A model generated the notes under the pieces. It was not told where the DNA came from, searched no databases, and saw only the letters and a list, made by a program, of their open reading frames with translations. The position numbers were made by a program, and so were the translations under genes. From assembly GCA_023415635.1 (NCBI GenBank), contig JAEZJV010000058.1, forward strand, positions 1 to 11,782: 11,782 bases of DNA, read 5' to 3'. This DNA is from Bacillota bacterium. GTDB lineage: Bacteria > Bacillota > Clostridia > Lachnospirales > Lachnospiraceae. Position 1 is the stretch's first letter. Each line of letters starts with the position of its first letter. Shown here one piece after another: positions 1 through 5,222 of this stretch.

Positions 1-252
1 ATCATGTACGAAAGCAATCGCATGCAGTTCATGACGATGGCGAACAAGTTGGCGCTGGTTCAGTTGGTGGACCGCAAGATCCTGACGCCAAACGAGGTTC
101 GATTCGCACTGAACCTCGCGCCGTACGTAGGCGGCGACGAATTCCAGAGCTGGCAGAACCCCCAAAACATCACACCCGCGAAAGGAGCTGATGCGAATGC
201 CGATCAAAACGGATCGGGAGTACAGGGCAATGAGCCTGCTCCTTCCGAGTGA
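1..252 (+). CDS. Phage portal protein, C-terminal fragment
   Basis: The open frame enters from the left edge of the window (codon ATC at 1-3), so this is the 3' end of a gene that starts upstream. The visible 83 residues contain the segment ILTPNEVR followed about ten residues later by GGDEF. This resembles the pattern near the C-terminus of HK97-type portal proteins, and a charged, glycine-rich tail follows. Portal proteins form the dodecameric ring at the special capsid vertex through which DNA is packaged and ejected. The position directly before a prohead protease and an HK97-fold capsid gene fits this call. The last 56 bases overlap the protease gene in another frame. The ATG at 4 is an internal methionine and should not be read as the start. 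Identification rests on a short tail plus gene order. Confidence 0.8.
   Translation: MMYESNRMQFMTMANKLALVQLVDRKILTPNEVRFALNLAPYVGGDEFQSWQNPQNITPAKGADANADQNGSGVQGNEPAPSE
181..187 (+). promoter_or_regulatory. Ribosome binding site of the prohead protease
   Basis: AAAGGAG lies inside the end of the portal gene. It is only 3 bases from the ATG at 191 but 9 bases from the ATG at 197. The second spacing is the normal one, so the site favours 197 as the true start. Confidence 0.6.
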
Positions 253-808
253 AACGAAACGGATTGAGAGCGACTTTTACGTAGAAGGCTACGCCACCAC
301 ATTCGACAGCCCGTACTTGATGTTTGACGACGGACGGCGCAAGTACTACGAGGTAATTGACCGCAGGGCCTTCGACGGCGCAGACGTGACCGACGTAATC
401 ATGCAGTACGACCACGAAGGGCGCGTAATGGCGCGAAAATCAAACGGAACACTCGGCATAGAGCCCGACGAAAAGGGGCTCTTTGTTTTTGCCGATCTTT
501 CCAAATCGGGCGCCGCCAGGGACTTCTACGACGAAATCCGCAACGGCCTGATCTCCCAAATGTCGCTCGGTTTCCGCGCCAATCTGGAGAAGGACGAATA
601 CGAGCGCACCACCACGACTGTGACACGAATCATCAGACAATTCAAGAAGATTTTCGACGTGTCGGGCGTTTCGCGACCCGCGAACCCCGGCACCGAAATA
701 TCCGCGCGTTCTCTGGTAGACGGATGGATCGAAACAGAGAAGCGGGAGGCGCAAGCGCGGCTGGAACTCGCAAAGGCCCGATACTACTACTTTTTCGGAG
801 GGAAATAA
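197..808 (+). CDS. HK97-family prohead protease
   Basis: This is a serine protease of the HK97 gp4 type (peptidase family U35), which sits inside the prohead, cleaves the capsid delta domain and then digests itself. Numbered from the ATG at 197 (203 residues), the likely catalytic histidine is His73 in YDHEGRVMAR and the likely catalytic serine is Ser123 in ISQMSLGF; both contexts are characteristic of the family. The later segment FDVSGVSRPANPGTEI, near 153-168, is the usual family signature. The N-terminal KTDREYRAM is also typical. An alternative ATG at 191 adds two residues but sits too close to the ribosome binding site. The gene overlaps the portal gene by 56 bases and ends 3 bases before the capsid start, so the two are probably co-translated. 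The C-terminal 30 residues are charged and then tyrosine-rich (KARYYYFFGGK), a feature I cannot interpret. Confidence 0.92.
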   Translation: MPIKTDREYRAMSLLLPSETKRIESDFYVEGYATTFDSPYLMFDDGRRKYYEVIDRRAFDGADVTDVIMQYDHEGRVMARKSNGTLGIEPDEKGLFVFADLSKSGAARDFYDEIRNGLISQMSLGFRANLEKDEYERTTTTVTRIIRQFKKIFDVSGVSRPANPGTEISARSLVDGWIETEKREAQARLELAKARYYYFFGGK

Positions 809-811
809 CAC

Positions 812-1978
812 ATGAATCTTGCACAGATCATTGCCCGCCTCGCAGCAATCGACGAGGAAGTCCGCGGTGCGGCTGACGCCGCCGCCGTAGAAAAGCTGAC
901 CCAGGAAAAGACAGACCTTCTGGCCCGCAAGGCCGAACTCGAAGGGCTTGAAGCCCGCAAGGCCGCGGCGCTGGCGCTACAGGGCGGCGGTGGCCGCGTG
1001 ATCGAGCGCAGTGGTGCGCCCGCCGATCCCGAGGACCGCTACGGCACTCTGGAATACCGCCAGGCGTTCATGCGCTATGTCACCCGCGGTACGCCGATCC
1101 CCGTTGAGTACCGCGCGGGCGACGAAACGACCTTGACTTCCGACGTTGCCGCCGTCATCCCGACGCCGACCGCCAATCGCATCGTCGAGAAGATGGAGAC
1201 CCTCGGCGTGATTCTCCCGCTGGTGACGCGCACGAACTACGCCACCGGCATTGCGATCCCGACCTCGTCCGTCAAGCCGACCGCGACGTGGGTTTCTGAG
1301 GGCGCTGGTTCCGACCGCCAGAAGAAAACCACCGGCACGTCGATCACCTTTGGGCGCTTCAAGCTGCGCTGCGAAATCGGCTGGTCTGCCGAAACCAACG
1401 CCGCCGCGCTCCCGATCTTCGAGGCTACATTTACCCGGCAGGTGTCCGAGGCGATGGTCAAGGCCATCGAGAGCAAGATCATCTCCACCGACGCGGGCGC
1501 TGCCAACCCCAAGGGCATCCTCGCCGAAACCCCCGCGACCGGGCAGGCGCTCACCGCGAGCGAACTGACCTACGCCAAGCTGGTCGAGTGCGAAGCCGCG
1601 ATTCCCGAGGCCTATGAGCCTGGCGCGGTCTGGTGCATGTCCAAAAAGACTTTCATGTCCTTCTACGGCATGGAGGATGCGAACGGCCAGCCCATCGCCC
1701 GCACGAACTACGGCGTCAATGGCCGTCCCGAGCGCATCCTGCTTGGCCGCCCCGTCGTGACGAGCGGCGACTACCTGACGAGCTTCTCTGCCGCGTCCGC
1801 CGGTACGATCTTCGCGTTCATCTTCAACTTCGCGGACTACACGCTCAACACCGTGTACGACCTCGGCATCCAGCGCCGCCAGGACTGGGATACCGAGGAA
1901 ATGCAGGTCAAGGCGGTCATGTCCTGCGACGGCAAGGTCGTCGACAAGAACTCACTCGTCACGCTGGCGAAGGCCTAA
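812..1978 (+). CDS. HK97-fold major capsid protein
   Basis: This is the main shell protein, 388 residues, close to the usual length for capsid proteins that include their own scaffold. Residues 1 to about 56 are a charged, alanine-rich predicted coiled coil that corresponds to the delta domain removed by the upstream protease. A glycine-rich linker follows near 57-62, and cleavage probably lies just after it; the exact site is not visible. Residues from about 108 onward (SDVAAVIPTPTANRIVEKM) begin the conserved HK97 fold. The segment ATWVSEGAGSDRQ and the following strand fit the E-loop, and NPKGIL near 230 is a common capsid motif. A strong GGAGGG site at 797-802 stands 9 bases before the ATG, as expected for a very abundant protein. 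A long hairpin begins at the stop codon. Whether the shell is covalently cross-linked cannot be judged from this alone. Confidence 0.96.
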   Translation: MNLAQIIARLAAIDEEVRGAADAAAVEKLTQEKTDLLARKAELEGLEARKAAALALQGGGGRVIERSGAPADPEDRYGTLEYRQAFMRYVTRGTPIPVEYRAGDETTLTSDVAAVIPTPTANRIVEKMETLGVILPLVTRTNYATGIAIPTSSVKPTATWVSEGAGSDRQKKTTGTSITFGRFKLRCEIGWSAETNAAALPIFEATFTRQVSEAMVKAIESKIISTDAGAANPKGILAETPATGQALTASELTYAKLVECEAAIPEAYEPGAVWCMSKKTFMSFYGMEDANGQPIARTNYGVNGRPERILLGRPVVTSGDYLTSFSAASAGTIFAFIFNFADYTLNTVYDLGIQRRQDWDTEEMQVKAVMSCDGKVVDKNSLVTLAKA

Positions 1979-2020
1979 TCGTTATTCTGTGGGGCGGCAA
2001 TAAACCGCCCCACAACGATT
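1977..2020 (+). promoter_or_regulatory. Bulged hairpin at the 3' end of the capsid gene
   Basis: The outer stem pairs AATCGTT (1977-1983) with AACGATT (2014-2020). The inner stem pairs GTGGGGCGG (1989-1997) with CCGCCCCAC (2005-2013), around a 7-base loop CAATAAA. A 5-base bulge (1984-1988) separates the two on the left side, giving 16 perfect pairs in all. It starts on the last two bases of the capsid stop codon. No U-tract follows: the next bases hold the ribosome binding site of the next gene (AAGGGG, 2023-2028). It is therefore more likely an mRNA 3'-end stabiliser, a processing site or a weak attenuator than a complete terminator. Confidence 0.7.
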
Positions 2021-2035
2021 GAAAGGGGATAGACC

Positions 2036-2671
2036 ATGTACCCGTACAACCACAAACGCGGCCAGACGATCCAGACGGACGTTCCGGGCATCGTTGCAGA
2101 CCGCGGCTTCATCGCAAACCTCACCTGGTCTGCCGCAGAGGCTGCCGCCGCTGACACCGACGGCATTTTTGACAGCATAGCGGCGGCGAACGCGCTGGGC
2201 GATCCGGCTGGCACGACCGTAACCGCCACGCCCGCATCGGATGAATTCATTGCCCAGCCGCCATGCGCGCGTAACCTGACCGTGAGCGTCGCGGCGACCA
2301 CCGCGGGCCATGTCAAGGCAGCCGCCATCGTCGTGACCGGCACGAACCTGAACGGCGACACCATCACCGAGAGCTTCACCCCGACCGCGGACACGCCTGC
2401 AACGCTGGTTGGCGCGAAGGCGTTCAAGACCGTTACGAGCGTGGCGGTCCCGGCTCAGGACGGCGACAGCGTGACCGTGGACGTTGGCTTCGGCCAGCTC
2501 ATCGGCCTGCCGTACAAGCTCGCCAAGAGGCGTGTGCTGGTGACGCTGAACGACGGCGTGGTGGATACCGCGCCCGCGCTCACCATCTCCACATCCGCCC
2601 TGGAATCGAACACCGTTGACTTCACCGGTTCGCTTGACGGCAGCGTGATGGACATGTCCATCATCGTATAA
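2036..2671 (+). CDS. Putative capsid-associated (decoration-like) structural protein
   Basis: A 211-residue protein rich in Thr, Ala and Val with alternating hydrophobic residues, which suggests a mainly beta structure. There is no signal peptide or membrane segment. Visible landmarks are VVTGTNLNGDTITESF near residues 100-116, GAKAFKTVTSVAVPAQDGD near 124-144, and VDVGFGQLIGLPYKL near 147-162. I recall this pattern from phage structural proteins of unassigned role. The position between the capsid gene and the gp6-like connector is where decoration or head-fibre proteins are commonly encoded, so a capsid surface role is inferred from context rather than from a catalytic or binding motif. AAGGGG at 2023-2028 stands 7 bases before the ATG, just downstream of the capsid-gene hairpin. 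It could alternatively be an unclassified virion component. The structural assignment is moderately sure and the specific role is not. Confidence 0.6.
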   Translation: MYPYNHKRGQTIQTDVPGIVADRGFIANLTWSAAEAAAADTDGIFDSIAAANALGDPAGTTVTATPASDEFIAQPPCARNLTVSVAATTAGHVKAAAIVVTGTNLNGDTITESFTPTADTPATLVGAKAFKTVTSVAVPAQDGDSVTVDVGFGQLIGLPYKLAKRRVLVTLNDGVVDTAPALTISTSALESNTVDFTGSLDGSVMDMSIIV

Positions 2672-2683
2672 GGCGGTGAGCAC

Positions 2684-2992
2684 ATGGCGGTGGGCGCTGA
2701 ATACCTGACCAAGCTGCGGCGCGCGGTGCGCATCAAGACGGCGACCGCCGACAGCACCGCAGAACTGACCGACCTGATTGAGGAAGCACGCCGGGACATG
2801 GAAAGTCTCGGCGTGCTTGTTGCAAAGACCACCGACGAAACCGACGCGCTGATCCTCGGCGCGATCCGGTGCTTTGTGCGGTGGAAGATGGCGCAGACGC
2901 CGGAGGACGCCGCGGCAGATCATGATAACTACATGACCAGTCGAGACGAGCTGAGGCACAAATCGGCGTACACCGAGGCGGTGACGGCATGA
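2684..2992 (+). CDS. Head-tail connector protein, gp6-like
   Basis: A small, mostly helical, charged protein of 102 residues. The visible pattern TAELTDLIEEARRDMESLGV, then a hydrophobic helix ALILGAIRCFVRWKM, then a C-terminal stretch with MTSRDELR, matches the gp6-like / SPP1 gp15-like connector family. Members form a ring below the portal and join it to the head-closure ring. The order capsid, connector, closure, gp10-like protein agrees with this. The ribosome binding site is modest (AAGG at 2670-2673 or GGTGA at 2675-2679). The gene follows the previous stop by 12 bases, and its own stop overlaps the next start as ATGA, so translation is probably coupled. Confidence 0.82.
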   Translation: MAVGAEYLTKLRRAVRIKTATADSTAELTDLIEEARRDMESLGVLVAKTTDETDALILGAIRCFVRWKMAQTPEDAAADHDNYMTSRDELRHKSAYTEAVTA

Positions 2993-3288
2993 GGATGCTG
3001 GACGAAATCACGCTGGTAACTGTCACACCATCACCCGGAACGGCGGGAAAGACGGAATACGCCCGAACCGCAAAGGCGGTGTACTGCCAGCGTAAAAGCG
3101 CCAAGCGCGCCGAATGGTACGCCGCAAACGCCGCCGGAATCCAAGTCGACGATGCTTTCGACGTTCTGACAGACGAGTACGACGGCCAGACAGAAGCGGT
3201 ATACGCAGGCAAGCGATACCGCATTTTTCGCACCTACGAGGATCCGAAAACCCGCCTGACCGAACTGAACTGCACGAGGATACAGTGA
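2989..3288 (+). CDS. Head closure (head-tail adaptor) protein, SPP1 gp16-like
   Basis: A 99-residue beta-rich protein. The size, the segment YCQRKSAKRAEWYAANAAG in the middle, and the later AVYAGKRYRIFRTYEDP match the head-tail adaptor family typified by SPP1 gp16, whose ring closes the portal channel and receives the tail. The start overlaps the preceding stop (ATGA, 2989-2992), with a GAGG-containing site at 2975-2978. A second ATG two codons later (2995) is possible but less well placed. The stop at 3286-3288 shares a base with the next ATG (TGATG). The assignment rests on family pattern plus order, since proteins of this class diverge strongly. Confidence 0.75.
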   Translation: MRMLDEITLVTVTPSPGTAGKTEYARTAKAVYCQRKSAKRAEWYAANAAGIQVDDAFDVLTDEYDGQTEAVYAGKRYRIFRTYEDPKTRLTELNCTRIQ

Positions 3289-3719
3289 TGGCACGCATCA
3301 ACAGCATCGGAATGGACGAGCTTCTGGATAGCATTGTTCGAGAACGCAAAGCCACACCCGATACCATGAAGAAGATGATCGAGGCGGCCGGCGACGTGTA
3401 CGTGCAGGAAACCAAGAACCAGATTTTTCTCTACGGCGTCGTCGACAAGGGCGTGACGGTTGAGTCAATAAAGCGCGGTTCTGTCGGAAAGCTCCGTAAT
3501 GGATACCGCCTGGAAGTGTGGCCGGCTGGAATGCGCGTCGACAAGAAGCACCCGCGCGGCGAACGAATCGAGACCATCGCGTTTGTGACTGAGTACGGAT
3601 GGGATTCATCCAAAGGCCACGTTGCCGCACGCCCATTCATGGCAACCGCCGCGAAATTGGCACCGCCGCAGGCCGACGAAGCAATGATCGAAGTATGGGA
3701 GCGTGAGAGCAAGCTATGA
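3288..3719 (+). CDS. HK97 gp10-like tail completion protein
   Basis: A 143-residue basic protein that begins MARINSIGMDELLDSI and contains a helical region to about residue 45. The second half contains VTEYGWDSSKGHVAARPFM, the equivalent of the conserved EYG...RPF element of the HK97 gp10 family. These proteins act at the head-tail interface or in tail completion. The frame is open upstream to an ATG at 3114, but that extension lies inside the head-closure gene. The ATG at 3288 has GAGGA at 3276-3280 with 7-base spacing and forms a TGATG junction, so it is the chosen start. The stop overlaps the next gene as ATGA. Confidence 0.85.
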   Translation: MARINSIGMDELLDSIVRERKATPDTMKKMIEAAGDVYVQETKNQIFLYGVVDKGVTVESIKRGSVGKLRNGYRLEVWPAGMRVDKKHPRGERIETIAFVTEYGWDSSKGHVAARPFMATAAKLAPPQADEAMIEVWERESKL

Positions 3720-4045
3720 ACGAGGTGCTTCACGCTCTGCTCAACGCATTTCTGCCCACTCACTACGATGTTTTGCCCGTCGGAATCGAAAGCGGCATCA
3801 CCTACACGCTGATGACTTCGCCCGACATGGCCTATGAATCCGGGTCAGCCATGATGATCGAGGAATCGTTCATGGTGCGTGTTTTCCTTCCTGCCGAAAC
3901 CTATTCCCAATCCACTATCAACAGCATTCGCGCTGCACTGCGTTCCGCCGGTTGGGCGACGCAGGGCGGTCCGCTTATGCTGGACGACGCCAAGACCCAC
4001 TACATGTACCCGATTGAGATTACGAAAAGGAGCCTGATCACATGA
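3716..4045 (+). CDS. Putative tail terminator / tail completion protein
   Basis: A 109-residue protein whose sequence I do not recognise confidently as a family. It starts MNEVLHALLNAFLP and has a central beta-rich stretch (SFMVRVFLPAE) followed by a helix (STINSIRAALRSAG). The size, the alpha/beta alternation and the position between the gp10-like gene and the major tail protein are what is expected for the tail terminator, which caps the tail tube and fixes it to the head. Both ends use ATGA overlaps (3716-3719 and 4042-4045), so it is translated as part of a coupled chain. It has no clear strong ribosome binding site of its own. The role is inferred mainly from gene order. Confidence 0.65.
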   Translation: MNEVLHALLNAFLPTHYDVLPVGIESGITYTLMTSPDMAYESGSAMMIEESFMVRVFLPAETYSQSTINSIRAALRSAGWATQGGPLMLDDAKTHYMYPIEITKRSLIT

Positions 4046-4611
4046 ACCTTGCCCAAACCCACGGCTTTTATGCCGCAAAGCGCACCGAGGGCGAGTCCTC
4101 GACCACCTACGCAACGCCGTCGAAGGTCTGCACCGCGGCGGAGATCGGCGTAGCGTACACCAAGAGCCCGCAGAAGATCCACGAAAGCGGCGCGGTCGTT
4201 CTTGACCGCGCCTACATTTCCGACGCCAAGGTGACGCTGAACACGCACACCATGCCGCTTGCCACGCTGATGGACATGATTTTCAGCCTGCCCGCCCCCG
4301 ACACGGGCGAAGGCTACGAGATCGGCGCGGACACTGATGCGGCGAATGCCTACGCCATCGGTTGGCCGGAACTTCTCTCGGACGGTACGTATCTCTGCAC
4401 CTGGTTCTACAAAGCCGTCGCGACGCCGCCTGACGAAAGCTACAAGACGGCTAACGAATCCGGCTACCAGCTTGACCCGAGCGCCATCGAGTTCTCGTGC
4501 GTGCGCGACCAGCACTCCGGCCTCATGCGCCGCCAGCAGATCGTCGCGAACGCGGCCGCTGTCACCACGTTCTTCGCGTCTGTCACTCCGACCGAAGGCG
4601 GCGGCACCTGA
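4042..4611 (+). CDS. Major tail (tube) protein
   Basis: A 189-residue protein in the position of the major tail tube subunit, directly before the tail chaperones and tape measure. The N-terminal half (YTKSPQKIHESGAVVLDRAYISDAKVTL in part) and the tail-tube-like strands around it resemble phi13-type major tail proteins of Firmicutes phages, which polymerise as hexameric rings around the tape measure. AAAAGGAG at 4025-4032 stands 9 bases before the ATG, the best ribosome binding site since the capsid gene, fitting an abundant product. It overlaps the previous stop as ATGA. An intrinsic-terminator-like hairpin follows 20 bases after the stop. The C-terminus ends in a short glycine-rich tail and carries no extra Ig-like domain. 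Confidence 0.85.
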   Translation: MNLAQTHGFYAAKRTEGESSTTYATPSKVCTAAEIGVAYTKSPQKIHESGAVVLDRAYISDAKVTLNTHTMPLATLMDMIFSLPAPDTGEGYEIGADTDAANAYAIGWPELLSDGTYLCTWFYKAVATPPDESYKTANESGYQLDPSAIEFSCVRDQHSGLMRRQQIVANAAAVTTFFASVTPTEGGGT

Positions 4612-4630
4612 TCCACAACCACCCATACGC

Positions 4631-4663
4631 GCCCGCCTCCTTCCTGGGGGGCGGGCTTTATTT
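4631..4663 (+). terminator. Intrinsic-terminator-like hairpin after the major tail protein gene
   Basis: GCCCGCC (4631-4637) pairs perfectly with GGCGGGC (4650-4656). Four more pairs, two of them G-U, bring the stem down to a 4-base loop (TCCT, 4642-4645). TTTATTT follows at once (4657-4663). This is the classic layout of a Rho-independent terminator, but the tail chaperone and tape measure genes lie downstream with no promoter that I can see in between. Partial termination (attenuation) is therefore more likely than a full stop. The next ribosome binding site, AAGGAGG at 4665-4671, lies directly behind it. Confidence 0.75.
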
Positions 4664-4677
4664 GAAGGAGGATCCCA

Positions 4678-5043
4678 ATGAGCAATTCGCTTGAGCTTCG
4701 CACCAACAGCGCCGTAGTTGAGATCGGCGGCAAGGCTTATCAGCTTGACTTCGACCCGCAAGCGCTCTCGTTTGCGGAACAGGTATACGAAGAAGAGTAC
4801 GGCAGCGACGTAAACGCCGCCGTTATTATCCAGGAAGTTTTCGCGGCCAAGATGCGCGCGGTATCCGCGATCATCTATGGCGCGCTCCGGTCGGCTGGGA
4901 ACAAGATCCTGTGGAACGTGTTCACGAAGACCATCTTCACCTACGACCATTTCGAAGCCCTTCTGGACGCGGCAATGCGCGGCATCGATTCGATGATGCC
5001 GAAATCCACCGTGCCCGCGGAGGACACTGACCCAAAAAACTGA
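4678..5043 (+). CDS. Tail assembly chaperone (gpG-like)
   Basis: A 121-residue acidic, helical protein placed between the major tail protein and the tape measure gene, the position of the lambda gpG analogue. Such chaperones bind the tape measure and recruit tube subunits, and are not part of the finished virion. The N-terminus has a short beta segment (AVVEIGGKAYQLDFDPQAL) followed by helices. AAGGAGG at 4665-4671 stands 6 bases before the ATG. The frame ends in ...CCA AAA AAC TGA: the slippery heptamer A-AAA-AAC (5034-5040) sits directly on the stop. A -1 shift there produces the longer G-T product. The family is recognised by position, size and this frameshift signal rather than by a catalytic motif. 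Confidence 0.85.
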   Translation: MSNSLELRTNSAVVEIGGKAYQLDFDPQALSFAEQVYEEEYGSDVNAAVIIQEVFAAKMRAVSAIIYGALRSAGNKILWNVFTKTIFTYDHFEALLDAAMRGIDSMMPKSTVPAEDTDPKN

Positions 5044-5092
5044 CATTCCCGTGGGCGCTTCTACAGGAGCGCTTCATTGCGCTCATGGGAAT
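5034..5092 (+). promoter_or_regulatory. Programmed -1 ribosomal frameshift site with downstream stem
   Basis: The heptamer A-AAA-AAC at 5034-5040 is in the correct phase (0 frame reads AAA AAC, then TGA). After a 4-base spacer, ATTCCCGTGGGCGC (5045-5058) pairs with GCGCTCATGGGAAT (5079-5092) along 14 continuous pairs, two of them G-U, closing a 20-base loop. After slippage, reading continues at CTG 5040 in the -1 frame and stays open for 60 codons. A consensus slippery sequence, a stem at short spacing and a long open -1 frame at the conserved genomic place make the call strong. The spacer is slightly shorter than the common 5-9 bases. Confidence 0.9.
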
Positions 5093-5222
5093 TCAAAACT
5101 TCGACAAATTTTGGAAAACCACACCGCGCGAGCTTTTCGCGCTTGAGGACATACAGCAAGGCCGCGCGAGGCATCAACGCCAGCGCGAGATCTTGGCCGA
5201 CTACGTGGAGGGGGATAGCTGA
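5040..5222 (+). CDS. Tail assembly chaperone T domain, made as a G-T frameshift fusion
   Basis: This frame is reached by -1 slippage at 5034-5040. It encodes 60 residues, beginning LTFPWALLQERF and including NFDKFWKTTPRELFAL, a tryptophan-containing pattern typical of the C-terminal part of gpGT-type chaperones. The fusion with the upstream gene would be 181 residues. An independent start is unlikely: the only in-frame ATG (5085) is 15 bases from the nearest AGGAG, and starting there would drop the first quarter. In lambda the T part binds the tube subunit while the G part coats the tape measure, and the same division is inferred here. The end (TGA 5220-5222) shares its last base with the tape measure ATG. 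GGAGGGGG at 5207-5214, inside the T coding sequence, serves that next gene. Confidence 0.82.
   Translation: MTFPWALLQERFIALMGIQNFDKFWKTTPRELFALEDIQQGRARHQRQREILADYVEGDS

Noticed and set aside
1977..2020. Complete Rho-independent terminator after the capsid gene
   Set aside because: The stem is strong but no U-tract follows on either strand, so I describe it as a regulatory hairpin only.
1982..2959. 325-residue minus-strand open frame
   Set aside because: It covers the capsid-associated and connector genes on the other strand, shows no recognisable domain and has no plausible operon context.
3114..3287. N-terminal extension of the gp10-like gene
   Set aside because: The extension lies inside the head-closure gene in another frame and reads as an arginine-rich shadow; the start at 3288 has a good ribosome binding site and a TGATG junction.
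5085..5222. Independent small gene starting at the ATG at 5085
   Set aside because: The nearest AGGAG is 15 bases away and the start lies in the frameshift stem; the -1 fusion explains the frame better.
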